Shown here piece after piece: positions 8,184 to 15,913 of a DNA stretch of 43,880 nt. Origin of the DNA: CAVRJC01 sp964505725 (GTDB lineage: Bacteria > Actinomycetota > Acidimicrobiia > IMCC26256 > DASPTH01); assembly GCA_964505725.1 (NCBI GenBank), contig CAZDJK010000076.1, positions 1 to 43,880 on the forward strand. The letters are read 5' to 3'. The position numbers and the translations under genes were made by a program. Under the pieces are notes generated by a model. The model saw only the letters and a program-made list of their open reading frames with translations. It made no database searches and was not told the DNA's origin. Every line of letters begins with the position of its first letter. The stretch's first letter is position 1.

Positions 8184-8384
8184 TCAGACGACGCGGACGT
8201 TCTGGGCCTCCTCGCCCTTGCGGCCAGGACCGACGTCGAACTCGACCGCCTGACCCTCCTCGAGGGTCCGGTAGCCGGAGCCCTGGATGGCAGAGAAGTG
8301 CACGAACACATCGGGCCCGTCTTCACGCGAGATGAAGCCGTAACCCTTCTCCGCGTTGAACCATTTCACATTGCCTGTTGCCAA
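8184..8384 (-). CDS. Cold-shock protein (CspA family)
   Basis: A 66-residue single cold-shock domain with both RNA-binding motifs, RNP1 as KGYGFISRE and RNP2 as VFVHFSAIQ, preceded by the family start GNVKWFNAEKG. It binds single-stranded RNA/DNA and acts as an RNA chaperone in the cytoplasm. The start chosen is a TTG at 8384, because it gives the canonical CspA length and N-terminus and has purine-rich AAGGGGAAGCAAGG just upstream. An upstream in-frame ATG at 8471 would add 29 unconserved residues. A promoter about 105 bases upstream gives it the long leader typical of cold-shock mRNAs. The product ends in RKGEEAQNVRVV, as in most actinobacterial Csp proteins. Confidence 0.93.
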   Translation of the reverse strand: MATGNVKWFNAEKGYGFISREDGPDVFVHFSAIQGSGYRTLEEGQAVEFDVGPGRKGEEAQNVRVV

Positions 8385-8488
8385 CGCCTTGCTTCCCCTT
8401 GCTTCCTTCTTGCTCGGTTGTCGATGTCTGATCTCGCTGCTCGCCGGTTGGCGGGCACGCCCGTCGAGCAAGTCCTCGGGCTCGCAGC

Positions 8489-8517
8489 ACCGTAGCAGCC
8501 ATACCCCGCCGACGTCA
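8489..8517 (-). promoter_or_regulatory. Promoter of csp (TGACGT / 17 bp / TACGGT)
   Basis: On the minus strand a -35-like TGACGT (8512-8517) and a -10 TACGGT (8489-8494) are separated by 17 bases. Transcription would start near 8482 and give a leader of about 100 bases before the TTG start, in the size range of regulated cold-shock leaders. Confidence 0.5.
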
Positions 8518-8532
8518 GGAGCGGAGGTTCAC

Positions 8533-9366
8533 GTGCGCGACGATGATCTCGTGCCCGACCGAGACGCGGGGAGCGTGACCGCACGCACGATCGTCATGTT
8601 CCACGCGCATCCCGACGACGAGACCGTGATCACCGGCGGCACCATCGCCCGTGCACACGACGACGGCGACCGCGTCGTGCTCGTGTTCGCGACGCGCGGC
8701 GAGGTGGGCGAGGTCGCCGACGGCGTGCTGGCCCCGGGCGAGACGCTGGCCGACCACCGCGTGCGGGAGACCGAACGGGCAGCCGCGATCCTCGGCGCGG
8801 CGCGGGTCGAATTCCTCGGCTACCGCGACTCCGGCATGGCCGGCACCGACACCATGACCGCGCCGGGCGCGTTCGCGGCGTGCGACGTCGACGAAGCGGC
8901 GCAGCGCCTCGTGCGCGTGCTCCAGGAGGAGGCGACGGACGTGCTCGTCGTCTACGACGAGCATGGCAGCTACGGGCACCCCGACCACATCCAGGTCCAC
9001 CACGTCGGCCGACGGGCGGCGGAGCTCGCGGGCACGCGCCGTGTGTACGCGGCGACGGTCGACCGCGAGCGCCTCGTTGAGCGCTTGGCAGGCGCCGCGG
9101 ACGCCCTGCCCGTGGGCGTCGAACTGCCCGACGTCGAGACGCTGGATCTCGGGGTTCCGTCCGAGCGCATCACCACGACCGTCGACGTCACGCGCTTCGT
9201 CGACCGCAAGCGGGCGGCGATGAGGGCGCACGCGTCGCAGATCCCCCCCGACTCCTACTTCCTCGCGCTCCCCGACGATCTGTTCGTTCGGGCGTTCGGG
9301 ACAGAGTGGTTCATCCGGCTCGACTCGCGTCCCGGCGCGCCCGAGGACTGGATCCTCCAGCCCTGA
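8533..9366 (+). CDS. PIG-L family deacetylase (MshB/Mca-like)
   Basis: A 277-residue zinc-dependent N-deacetylase or amidase of the LmbE/PIG-L fold. The metal site is visible as His26/Asp29 in HAHPDDE and the downstream HGSYGHPDHIQVHH block (His144-His156). Length and the C-terminal FIRLDSRPG-type end resemble actinobacterial MshB (GlcNAc-Ins deacetylase of mycothiol synthesis) and Mca (mycothiol S-conjugate amidase), of about 290 residues. Which of these, or another N-acetylsugar deacetylase, cannot be decided without an alignment. The GTG at 8533 is preferred because GGAGG lies six bases upstream; later GTGs at 8551 and 8574 would trim the N-terminus before the HPDDE motif. It is divergent from csp and convergent with the next gene. 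Confidence 0.88.
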   Translation: MRDDDLVPDRDAGSVTARTIVMFHAHPDDETVITGGTIARAHDDGDRVVLVFATRGEVGEVADGVLAPGETLADHRVRETERAAAILGAARVEFLGYRDSGMAGTDTMTAPGAFAACDVDEAAQRLVRVLQEEATDVLVVYDEHGSYGHPDHIQVHHVGRRAAELAGTRRVYAATVDRERLVERLAGAADALPVGVELPDVETLDLGVPSERITTTVDVTRFVDRKRAAMRAHASQIPPDSYFLALPDDLFVRAFGTEWFIRLDSRPGAPEDWILQP

Positions 9367-9379
9367 GCACCGCTCGTCG

Positions 9380-10477
9380 TCACCCGTCGGTGCCGAGCGA
9401 CGACCCGCGACGGAACGCGTGCCGCCGGTACCGAAGCGACCGGTCCGACGACCACGGCGCGTACGGCGCCATCACGAGCGCCGCGAGCGCGATGAGCACG
9501 CGGTCGTAATTCACGCGCCAGCCCCGGAAGTCGTGCCACGCCTGCTCGCGGTCGGCACGGACGGGGACGCCTGCCGCCACGAGTCGGTCGCACGCGTCCT
9601 CGAACTCGTCCGTCGCGATGCTGATCGGGTCGGTCGGGAAGGGATCGGGATCGAATCCGATACCGAAGTAAGCAGCGATCGAGCGCAGCGCGAAGAAGCC
9701 CGACCGGATGCACATGGCCGCTTCCGGGTCGGGCGGGACGTCGACGACCGACTGCCGCAGCGCGGCCGCGTCGAGCACCGCGCCCGCCGCCGTCACCCAC
9801 GAGCGGCTCTCGAACGGCGAACGGAAGAAGCTCAGCACCCCGAGCGAGGTGTGGGTCTCCTCGACCTCCGCGAACCACTGCTGCCAGACGACCCAGAGGT
9901 CGGTCAGGAGCGTGAACCGCTCCATGCTCTGCGCGCGAGCCAGCACGTTCACGCCCGACGGCGGCTCGCCCGCCCGCACCGCGAGCTGCGCCACCTGCAC
10001 CTCGCGCCGGGAGAAGGCCCCGTAGATGGTCGGGAGGTACGCGATCAGGAGCGCCAGGAGCGCCAGGCCGCTCGCGGCCTCGACGAAGGCAAGGGTGACG
10101 GTGGCGACGTCGGGCGGGCGCACGAACCCGAGCGTGAACATAGACGAGCCGCTCATCTCGAACGCGCGCTCGAGGTCGTCGACGCCGAGGGCGCGGAAGT
10201 AGGCGGTGAAGGCGGCGATCTCCATGCAGAGCCAGACCAGCGGGAGCACCACCAACCCGATCGGCGCGTAGAGCGCCATCACACGGTCTCGGCCGGAGTA
10301 GGTGCGGGCGAAGCGGGCCATCCGGTCGAACAGGAACCGCAGACCGCCGAACACGCCCCGGGTGATCACCGGCGTCGCGGCGCGCGGCAACACGAACGTG
10401 CGCAGCGCCGAGTCGACCACGAGCACGACGAGCACGGTGCCGAACAGGAACCACCACACGTCGCCCAGCGCGTCCAT
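9380..10477 (-). CDS. Ion-channel-like membrane protein with non-canonical pore
   Basis: A 365-residue protein not recognised as a named family. It has an N-terminal helix (about 8-30), a helix at 70-92, then a segment resembling a two-TM potassium-channel pore: SGSSMFTLGFVRPPD (residues 109-123) followed by a long helix (about 126-150). The position corresponding to the TVGYG filter reads TLGFV. After the membrane part comes a cytosolic region of about 200 residues rich in acidic and aromatic residues, including RSWVTAAGAVLDAAALRQS, and a short hydrophobic stretch near residue 330 (VLIALAALVMAPYAPW). It could be a cation channel with relaxed selectivity or a relative without conduction. The ATG at 10477 lacks a clear RBS. 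Confidence 0.7.
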   Translation of the reverse strand: MDALGDVWWFLFGTVLVVLVVDSALRTFVLPRAATPVITRGVFGGLRFLFDRMARFARTYSGRDRVMALYAPIGLVVLPLVWLCMEIAAFTAYFRALGVDDLERAFEMSGSSMFTLGFVRPPDVATVTLAFVEAASGLALLALLIAYLPTIYGAFSRREVQVAQLAVRAGEPPSGVNVLARAQSMERFTLLTDLWVVWQQWFAEVEETHTSLGVLSFFRSPFESRSWVTAAGAVLDAAALRQSVVDVPPDPEAAMCIRSGFFALRSIAAYFGIGFDPDPFPTDPISIATDEFEDACDRLVAAGVPVRADREQAWHDFRGWRVNYDRVLIALAALVMAPYAPWSSDRSLRYRRHAFRRGSSLGTDG

Positions 10478-10504
10478 CGGGCGTGAAGCTTCGCAGAAAC
10501 TCGC

Positions 10505-10918
10505 CTACTCGCCGGCCTGGGGGCGGCGCCGCTGCCGCTTCAACTCCCCACGACGGCGCTTGTCCTCGATGCGGGCGTCGCGCGCGGCCGCCGACGGCCG
10601 GGTCGGCCGCCGCGGCGGCGTCACCCGCAACCCGTCGGCGAGCCGGCTGCGGAGCCGGTCGAGCGCGAGCTCGCGGTTGCGGGCCTGTGAGCGGGTGTCA
10701 CCGGCGGTGGCGCGGACCACGGGCCCGAGCCGCTCGAGCAGCCGGGCCCGTTGGCGCGGCCCGAGCGACGGCGAGGAGTCGACGCGGAAGGAGACCTCGA
10801 CGCGGGTCTGGTTCCGGTTGGCGTGCTGGCCGCCGGGCCCTCCCGCGGTGTCGGTGCGCCACTCGAGCTCGTCGGCGCGGATCGTGCACGAGGGCGTCAC
10901 GCGCACGAAGCCGTCCAC
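10505..10918 (-). CDS. arfB: ArfB-type ribosome rescue peptidyl-tRNA hydrolase (RF-1 domain)
   Basis: A 137-residue stand-alone class I release-factor catalytic domain. It holds the GGQ motif in TAGGPGGQHANRNQTRVEV, which hydrolyses peptidyl-tRNA in the ribosomal A site. The strongly basic C-terminal tail (DKRRRGELKRQRRRPQ) fits the ArfB tail that enters the empty mRNA channel of stalled ribosomes. The lack of codon-recognition domains and the length (E. coli ArfB is 140 residues) argue for stop-codon-independent rescue rather than a normal RF. The residues after GGQ (HANRN) differ from the more common NVNKV. The GTG at 10918 has TACCGT six bases upstream, so it is probably leaderless. A few internal GTGs make the exact start slightly uncertain. 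Confidence 0.88.
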   Translation of the reverse strand: MDGFVRVTPSCTIRADELEWRTDTAGGPGGQHANRNQTRVEVSFRVDSSPSLGPRQRARLLERLGPVVRATAGDTRSQARNRELALDRLRSRLADGLRVTPPRRPTRPSAAARDARIEDKRRRGELKRQRRRPQAGE

Positions 10919-10924
10919 CGTGTG

Positions 10925-10930
10925 ACGGTA
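10925..10930 (-). promoter_or_regulatory. -10 box TACCGT of arfB
   Basis: TACCGT on the minus strand is six bases from the GTG start at 10918, with no Shine-Dalgarno sequence between. It lies in the 44-base gap after the ABC transporter gene and would give arfB its own leaderless transcript. Confidence 0.5.
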
Positions 10931-10962
10931 CCGAAGGCCCCGCCCGCGCGAGGGCCATCAGC

Positions 10963-12849
10963 TCACACCCGGGAGGCCCGGGAATCCTGGTCCCGGAATT
11001 GCGTCTCGTAGAGGTCGGCGTACAGCCCGCCGGCCGCGAGCAGGTCCTCGTGCGTGCCCTGCTCCACCACGCGCCCGGCGTCGACCACCACGATGCGGTC
11101 CGCGTCGCGCACGGTCGAGAGCCGGTGGGCGATCACGATCGACGTGCGACCGCGCAACGCGTTGGCGAGCGCCTGCTGCACGAGGAGCTCCGACTCGGAG
11201 TCGAGGTGGGCGGTGGCCTCGTCGAGCACCACCACCGATGGCGCCCGCAGCAGCAGGCGGGCGATCGCGATGCGCTGCTTCTCGCCGCCCGAGAAACGGT
11301 AGCCACGGTCGCCGACGACGGTGTCGAGACCCGCCGGCAGCGTCGCCACCAGGTCGAGGATCTGGGCGGCGTCGAGCGCGTCGAGCATGTCCGCCTCCGT
11401 CGCCTCGGGTCGGGCATAGAGCAGGTTCGCCCGGATGGTGTCGTGGAAGAGGTGGGCGTCCTGGGTCACCACGGCGATGGTGTGCCGCAGCGACTCGAGC
11501 GTGGCGTCGCGCACGTCGACGCCGTTGATCCGGACTGCGCCGGCGCGGACGTCGTACAGCCGCGGGACGAGGTGGCTGATGGTCGTCTTCCCCGCGCCCG
11601 ACGGGCCGACCAGCGCCACGAGCTCGCCCGGCTCGGCGGCGAACGACACGTCGTGGAGCACCTGATGGTTGTGGTTCTGGTCGAGCACGGCGACGGATTC
11701 CAGCGACGCGAGCGACACCTCGTCGGCGCGGGGGTAGGAGAAGTCCACGTGCTCGAAAGCGACCCGCGCCGGGCCGGGCGGGATCGCCACCGCGCCGGGC
11801 TTGTCGCGGATGGCCGGCTCCAGGTCGAGGACCTCGAACACGCGGTCGAAGGAGACAAGCGCCGTCATCACGTCGACGTTCACGCTCGAGAGCTGCGTCA
11901 ACGGGCCGTAGAGGCGGGTCAGGTACGCGGTGAGTGCCACGACAGTGCCCACGTCGAGCGCGCCCTGGACCGAGAGCACCCCTCCCCACCCGTACACGAG
12001 CGCGGTGGCGAGCGACGCGAGCAGGCCCATCGACGTGTAGAACACGCCGCTGTACACCGCCTGGGTCACCCCGATGTCGCGGACACGAGCGGCGTGACCG
12101 TCGAACTCGGCCGACTCGGCCTCGGGGCTCCCGAAGAGCTTGACCAGCAGCGCACCTGAGACGTTGAAGCGCTCGTTCATCGTGTTGTTCATGCGCGCCA
12201 TCAGGTCATACTGCTCGCGGGTGATCGCCTGCAGCTTGCGCCCGAACCATCTCGCCGGCACCACGAACACCGGGAGCAGCAACAACGCGACCAACGTGAT
12301 CTGCCACGACAGGACCAGCATGGTCACGAGCACGATGCCCACCGTGATGACATTGCTCACCACCGACGCGAGGGTGTCGGAGAACGCGCGTTGTGCGGCG
12401 ATCACGTCGTTGTTGAGACGGCTCACCAGAGCGCCGGTCTGCGTGCGGGTGAAGAACGCCACCGGCATGCGCTCGACGTGCGCGAACACCTCCGCCCGGA
12501 GGTCGTAGATGACGCCCTCGCCGATCCGCGCGGACGCGTAGCGCTGCACGAGGGTGAAGCTGGCGTCGGCGAGGGCGAGACCGGCCGCGACCAGCGCGAG
12601 CGCCACCACCACCTCGCTGTCCTTGGCGAGGATCCCGTTGTCGATGATCGCCTTGAGGATGAGCGGGTTCACCGCGCTGACGACCGCGTCGGCCACGACG
12701 AAGGCGAGGAACACCGCGATGATGCGCTTGTACGGCGCGCCGTAGCGGAGGATCCTGCGCATGGTCCCGGGCGGGAGCTTCTGCTGGGTGACGCTGCGGT
12801 CGCGCAGCATCCCCCGGAGGCCCGGTCCGCCGTGACCTCCCCGCATCAC
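10963..12849 (-). CDS. ABC exporter, fused TMD-NBD half transporter (type IV fold)
   Basis: A 628-residue half transporter with six predicted helices (about residues 38-320) and a C-terminal nucleotide-binding domain. The NBD has Walker A GPSGAGKTT (Lys421), Q-loop VVTQDAHLF, the signature as FSGGEKQR instead of LSGGQ, Walker B VVVLDEATAHLD, and H-loop IAHRLST. It should work as a homodimer, or with an unseen partner, to export a lipid, drug or peptide with ATP. It lies 25 bases downstream of lon, with GGGAGG before the GTG at 12849, so it is in the lon transcript. It does not have the CydC/CydD layout of two tandem genes, so a role in cytochrome bd assembly is unlikely. The substrate is unknown. 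Confidence 0.93.
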   Translation of the reverse strand: MMRGGHGGPGLRGMLRDRSVTQQKLPPGTMRRILRYGAPYKRIIAVFLAFVVADAVVSAVNPLILKAIIDNGILAKDSEVVVALALVAAGLALADASFTLVQRYASARIGEGVIYDLRAEVFAHVERMPVAFFTRTQTGALVSRLNNDVIAAQRAFSDTLASVVSNVITVGIVLVTMLVLSWQITLVALLLLPVFVVPARWFGRKLQAITREQYDLMARMNNTMNERFNVSGALLVKLFGSPEAESAEFDGHAARVRDIGVTQAVYSGVFYTSMGLLASLATALVYGWGGVLSVQGALDVGTVVALTAYLTRLYGPLTQLSSVNVDVMTALVSFDRVFEVLDLEPAIRDKPGAVAIPPGPARVAFEHVDFSYPRADEVSLASLESVAVLDQNHNHQVLHDVSFAAEPGELVALVGPSGAGKTTISHLVPRLYDVRAGAVRINGVDVRDATLESLRHTIAVVTQDAHLFHDTIRANLLYARPEATEADMLDALDAAQILDLVATLPAGLDTVVGDRGYRFSGGEKQRIAIARLLLRAPSVVVLDEATAHLDSESELLVQQALANALRGRTSIVIAHRLSTVRDADRIVVVDAGRVVEQGTHEDLLAAGGLYADLYETQFRDQDSRASRV

Positions 12850-12874
12850 CGGCGCCGCCTCCCGGCCCGCGTGC

Positions 12875-15265
12875 TCACGCCGCGACGGCCGGCTCGCCGA
12901 CGGGCTCGGGCAGCGGCTCGAGCGCGTAGGCGAGCACGTCGGTCACGTCGTCCACGGGGTGGAACGTCATCACCTCGCGGACCGCCTCCGGCACGTCCTC
13001 GAGATCGGGCGCGTTGCGGGACGGGAGCACGACGGTGTCGAGGCCGGCGCGCTGCGCCGCGAGCACCTTCTGCTTGACGCCGCCGATCGGCAGCACCCGG
13101 CCCTGCAGGGTGACCTCGCCGGTCATCCCGACGTTGGCTCGGACCGGCCGGCCCGTGAGGAGGCTCACGAGCGCGGTGGTCATGGTGACCCCGGCCGACG
13201 GCCCGTCCTTCGGGATCGCGCCCGCGGGCACGTGGAGGTGGATGCGGCGGTTCGCGGCGCCGGGCTCCAGGCCCAGCGCATCGGCGTGGGACTGCACGTA
13301 CGACAGCGCGATGCGCGCCGACTCCTTCATGACGTCTCCGAGCTGGCCGGTGAGGGTCAGGCCCGGTTCCCCGTCCATCGCGGTGGCCTCGACGAACAGC
13401 ACATCGCCCCCGACGCCGGTCACCGCGAGGCCGGTCGCCACACCGGGCACCGCGGTGCGCTCCGCCACCTCGGCAAAGAACCGCGCGCGGCCGAGCGCCG
13501 GCGCGACGTCGTCGGCGCCGATCGCCACCGGACGCGGGATCGCGTCATCGGTGGCGAGCCGGGCCGCGACCTTGCGCAGGAGCTTGCCGAGCTCGCGTTC
13601 GAGGTTCCGCACGCCGGCCTCCCGCGTGTAGTCGACGACGATGCGCCGCAGCGCGTCGTCGGTGACGGTCACGTCGTCGACCAGCAGGCCGTTCTGCTCG
13701 AGCTGACGGGCGAGCAGGTGGTCGCGGGCGATCGCGACCTTCTCGTCCTCCGTATAGCCGTCGAGGCGGATTACCTCGAGCCGGTCGAGGAGCGGCCCGG
13801 GGATCGTCTCGGCGACGTTGGCGGTCGCGAGGAACAGGACGTCGGACAGGTCGAGGTCGACCTCGAGGTAGTGATCCCGGAACGTATGGTTCTGCGCGGG
13901 GTCGAGCACCTCGAGCAGCGCGGACGAGGGGTCGCCACGCCAGTCGGCGCCGAGCTTGTCGACCTCGTCGAGCACGACCACGGGGTTCATGGTGCCCGCC
14001 TCGGCGAGCGCGCGCACGATCCGCCCCGGTCGGGCGCCCACGTACGTGCGCCGGTGCCCGCGGAGCTCGGCCTCGTCGTGCACGCCGCCGAGCGCGACCC
14101 GCACGAACCTGCGGTCGAGGGCGCGTGCCACCGACTCCCCGAGCGAGGTCTTGCCGACGCCCGGCGGGCCCACCAATGCCAGGATCGCACCCCCGCCGCG
14201 ACGGCGGCGCGGCTCGTCGTCGACGAGCCCGCGCTCGGCGCGGAGCTTGCGCACCGCGAGGTACTCGACGATGCGGTCCTTCACGTCGTCGAGGCCGGTG
14301 TGGTCGGCGTCGAGCACCGACCGGGCTCCGGCGACGTCACGGTGGTCCTCCGACCGCGTGCCCCACGGCACCTCGAAGACGGTGTCGAGCCAGGTGCGGA
14401 TCCAGCCGTGCTCGGGGCTCTGCTCGCTGGTGCGCTCGAGCTTGTCGATCTCGCGCTCGATCGCGTCACGCACCGCGGGCGGGGCGTCGAGCTCCGCGAG
14501 CCGCGTGCGGTAGTCATCGGTGCCGTCGCTCTCGGACTCGCCGAGCTCACGACGGATCGCCTCGAGCTGGCGACGCAGCACGAACTCGCGCTGGGTCTTG
14601 TCGACGTCGTCGGCCACCTGGGTGCGGATGCGCTCCGCGATCTCGAGCTCCGCGAACGCGTCGCGGGCCCAGCGGAGCGCCTTCTCGAGCCGCGCCTCGG
14701 GATCGAGGGTCTCGAGCAGCTCGATCTTCTGCTCGACGCGGAGGTCGGGCGACCAGCCCGCGGTGTCGGCCAGCGCGCCGGGGTCGTCGACCCCGTTCAG
14801 CGCGTCGGCGAAGCGTGGCGAGCCGAGCTTCTCCGCGATGCCGCGCACCACCGCGCGGTACTCGCGTGCGAGGTCGCGGGCGCGGCCGCTCACGGGCCGC
14901 CCCTCGTCCACCGGCTCGGCCGTGACCCAGATGCCCCCTTCATCGCGGGAGACGATGGTGCCGACCAGCGCCCGGGACAGCCCGCGCAGCACGATGGCCC
15001 GCTGCCCGCCGGGGAGCTCGCCCACGTTCTCCACCCGCGCCACGGTGCCGACCCGGCCGTAGCCGGCGTCGACCCGCGGGACGAGCAGGACGTGACCGCC
15101 GGCGCCGGTGGCGGCGGCGGCCGCGTCCCGAGCCTCGGCGGTCTCGAGCGCGAGGGTCACGACCATCTGGGGCAGCACGACGCCGCTCGTGAGGGGCAGC
15201 AGCGGCAGCTCGCGGGTTGTCCGGGCCTCGCCCGGGGCGGTTGCGTCGGATCTGGCATCGGTCAT
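12875..15265 (-). CDS. lon: ATP-dependent protease La (Lon)
   Basis: A 796-residue LonA-type protease: N-terminal substrate-binding domain (from LPLLPLTSGVVLPQM), central AAA+ module with Walker A GPPGVGKTSLG (Lys372) and Walker B VVVLDEVDK, and C-terminal peptidase. The Ser-Lys dyad is Ser690 in KDGPSAG and Lys733 in GGVKQKVLAA; the 43-residue spacing equals that of E. coli Lon (Ser679/Lys722). It degrades misfolded and regulatory proteins in the cytoplasm. The ATG at 15265 lies six bases from a 32-bp nested palindrome that is probably an operator. The heat-shock HAIR and CIRCE sequences are not seen. The ABC exporter follows in the same transcript. Confidence 0.97.
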   Translation of the reverse strand: MTDARSDATAPGEARTTRELPLLPLTSGVVLPQMVVTLALETAEARDAAAAATGAGGHVLLVPRVDAGYGRVGTVARVENVGELPGGQRAIVLRGLSRALVGTIVSRDEGGIWVTAEPVDEGRPVSGRARDLAREYRAVVRGIAEKLGSPRFADALNGVDDPGALADTAGWSPDLRVEQKIELLETLDPEARLEKALRWARDAFAELEIAERIRTQVADDVDKTQREFVLRRQLEAIRRELGESESDGTDDYRTRLAELDAPPAVRDAIEREIDKLERTSEQSPEHGWIRTWLDTVFEVPWGTRSEDHRDVAGARSVLDADHTGLDDVKDRIVEYLAVRKLRAERGLVDDEPRRRRGGGAILALVGPPGVGKTSLGESVARALDRRFVRVALGGVHDEAELRGHRRTYVGARPGRIVRALAEAGTMNPVVVLDEVDKLGADWRGDPSSALLEVLDPAQNHTFRDHYLEVDLDLSDVLFLATANVAETIPGPLLDRLEVIRLDGYTEDEKVAIARDHLLARQLEQNGLLVDDVTVTDDALRRIVVDYTREAGVRNLERELGKLLRKVAARLATDDAIPRPVAIGADDVAPALGRARFFAEVAERTAVPGVATGLAVTGVGGDVLFVEATAMDGEPGLTLTGQLGDVMKESARIALSYVQSHADALGLEPGAANRRIHLHVPAGAIPKDGPSAGVTMTTALVSLLTGRPVRANVGMTGEVTLQGRVLPIGGVKQKVLAAQRAGLDTVVLPSRNAPDLEDVPEAVREVMTFHPVDDVTDVLAYALEPLPEPVGEPAVAA

Positions 15266-15271
15266 GGCAGG

Positions 15272-15303
15272 CCTCGATCGGGTGTGATTACACCATTACG
15301 AGG
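15272..15303. promoter_or_regulatory. 32-bp nested palindrome directly upstream of lon (candidate operator)
   Basis: Two inverted repeats are nested with regular spacing: outer CCTCG/CGAGG, inner GGTGT/ACACC, with four-base gaps (atcg, gatt, atta), giving 5-4-5-4-5-4-5. The site ends six bases before the lon start codon, so a bound protein would block the start of lon transcription or translation; the RNA could also fold over the start region. It is AT-richer than its surroundings. It does not match HAIR or CIRCE elements. Confidence 0.6.
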
Positions 15304-15387
15304 CGCGCAACGACCGCGCTGCCCTGTCCATTCCCGCCGGGCGAAATTCCCGACCGGACCGCCCGGGTTTGCCCGCAGGGGCGGCGA

Positions 15388-15876
15388 TCAGCCGCCGAGC
15401 TGGGAATCGATCGCCTCCACCAGCGCCGGGTCGTCCGGCGTGACCTGGGGCCGGAACCGGCCGATCACGCTGCCTTCGGGCCCGATGAGGAACTTCTCGA
15501 AGTTCCACTTCACGTCGCCGGCCTCGCCCGTGGCGTCGGGCGTCTGGGTGAGCTCGCGGTAGATCGGGTGGGAGTTCTGGCCGTTCACGTCGATCTTCTC
15601 GAACAGCGGGAACGACACGTGGTAGTTCGTGTCACAGAACTCACGGATCTCCTCCGCGCTGCCGGGCTCCTGCCCCGCGAACTGGTTGCAGGGGAACCCG
15701 AGCACCTCGAAGCCCTGGTCCGCGAACCGCTCGTGCAGCTTCTGGAGCCCCTCGTACTGCGGCGTGAGGCCGCACTTCGACGCCACGTTCACCACGAGCA
15801 CGGTCTTGCCCTGGTAGTCGGACAGGGACGTCGCCTCGCCCTCGAGCGTCTTGATCTCGGCGTCGTAGATCGACAT
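15388..15876 (-). CDS. gpx: Glutathione-peroxidase-fold thiol peroxidase, probably thioredoxin-dependent
   Basis: A 162-residue GPx-family peroxidase that reduces H2O2 and organic hydroperoxides. The peroxidatic residue is Cys35 in NVASKCGLTPQY (Cys, not Sec), with the partner residues Gln65 in FPCNQF, Trp124 and Asn125 in KWNFEKF. Cys81 in REFCDTNY lies 46 residues after Cys35, matching the resolving Cys of thioredoxin-dependent GPx enzymes; actinobacteria generally lack glutathione, which supports that reading. The ATG at 15876 gives the family N-terminus (SIYDAEIKTLEG). A GTG two codons upstream, with GAGGGA before it, is an alternative start. It lies between fumC (37 bases upstream) and lon. 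Confidence 0.93.
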   Translation of the reverse strand: MSIYDAEIKTLEGEATSLSDYQGKTVLVVNVASKCGLTPQYEGLQKLHERFADQGFEVLGFPCNQFAGQEPGSAEEIREFCDTNYHVSFPLFEKIDVNGQNSHPIYRELTQTPDATGEAGDVKWNFEKFLIGPEGSVIGRFRPQVTPDDPALVEAIDSQLGG

Positions 15877-15913
15877 ATGCACATGCTCCCTCTTCGAGTC
15901 CTCGGGCCGCACT

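Noticed and set aside
4976..8335. Very long plus-strand open frame (more than 1100 codons) opposite the secreted hydrolase and EAL genes
   Set aside because: It is antisense to two clear gene families, has Arg/Gly/Ala-rich composition without domains, and arises from high GC and lack of stops in complementary frames. Similar shadows occur opposite lon, fumC, helR and the three-part membrane protein.
10963..12849. ABC exporter as CydC or CydD for cytochrome bd assembly
   Set aside because: It is a single half transporter co-transcribed with lon, 12 kb from cydAB, without a tandem partner.
15266..15310. HAIR or CIRCE heat-shock operator before lon
   Set aside because: Neither the HAIR consensus (CTTGAGT-N7-ACTCAAG) nor the CIRCE repeat is present; the palindrome differs.
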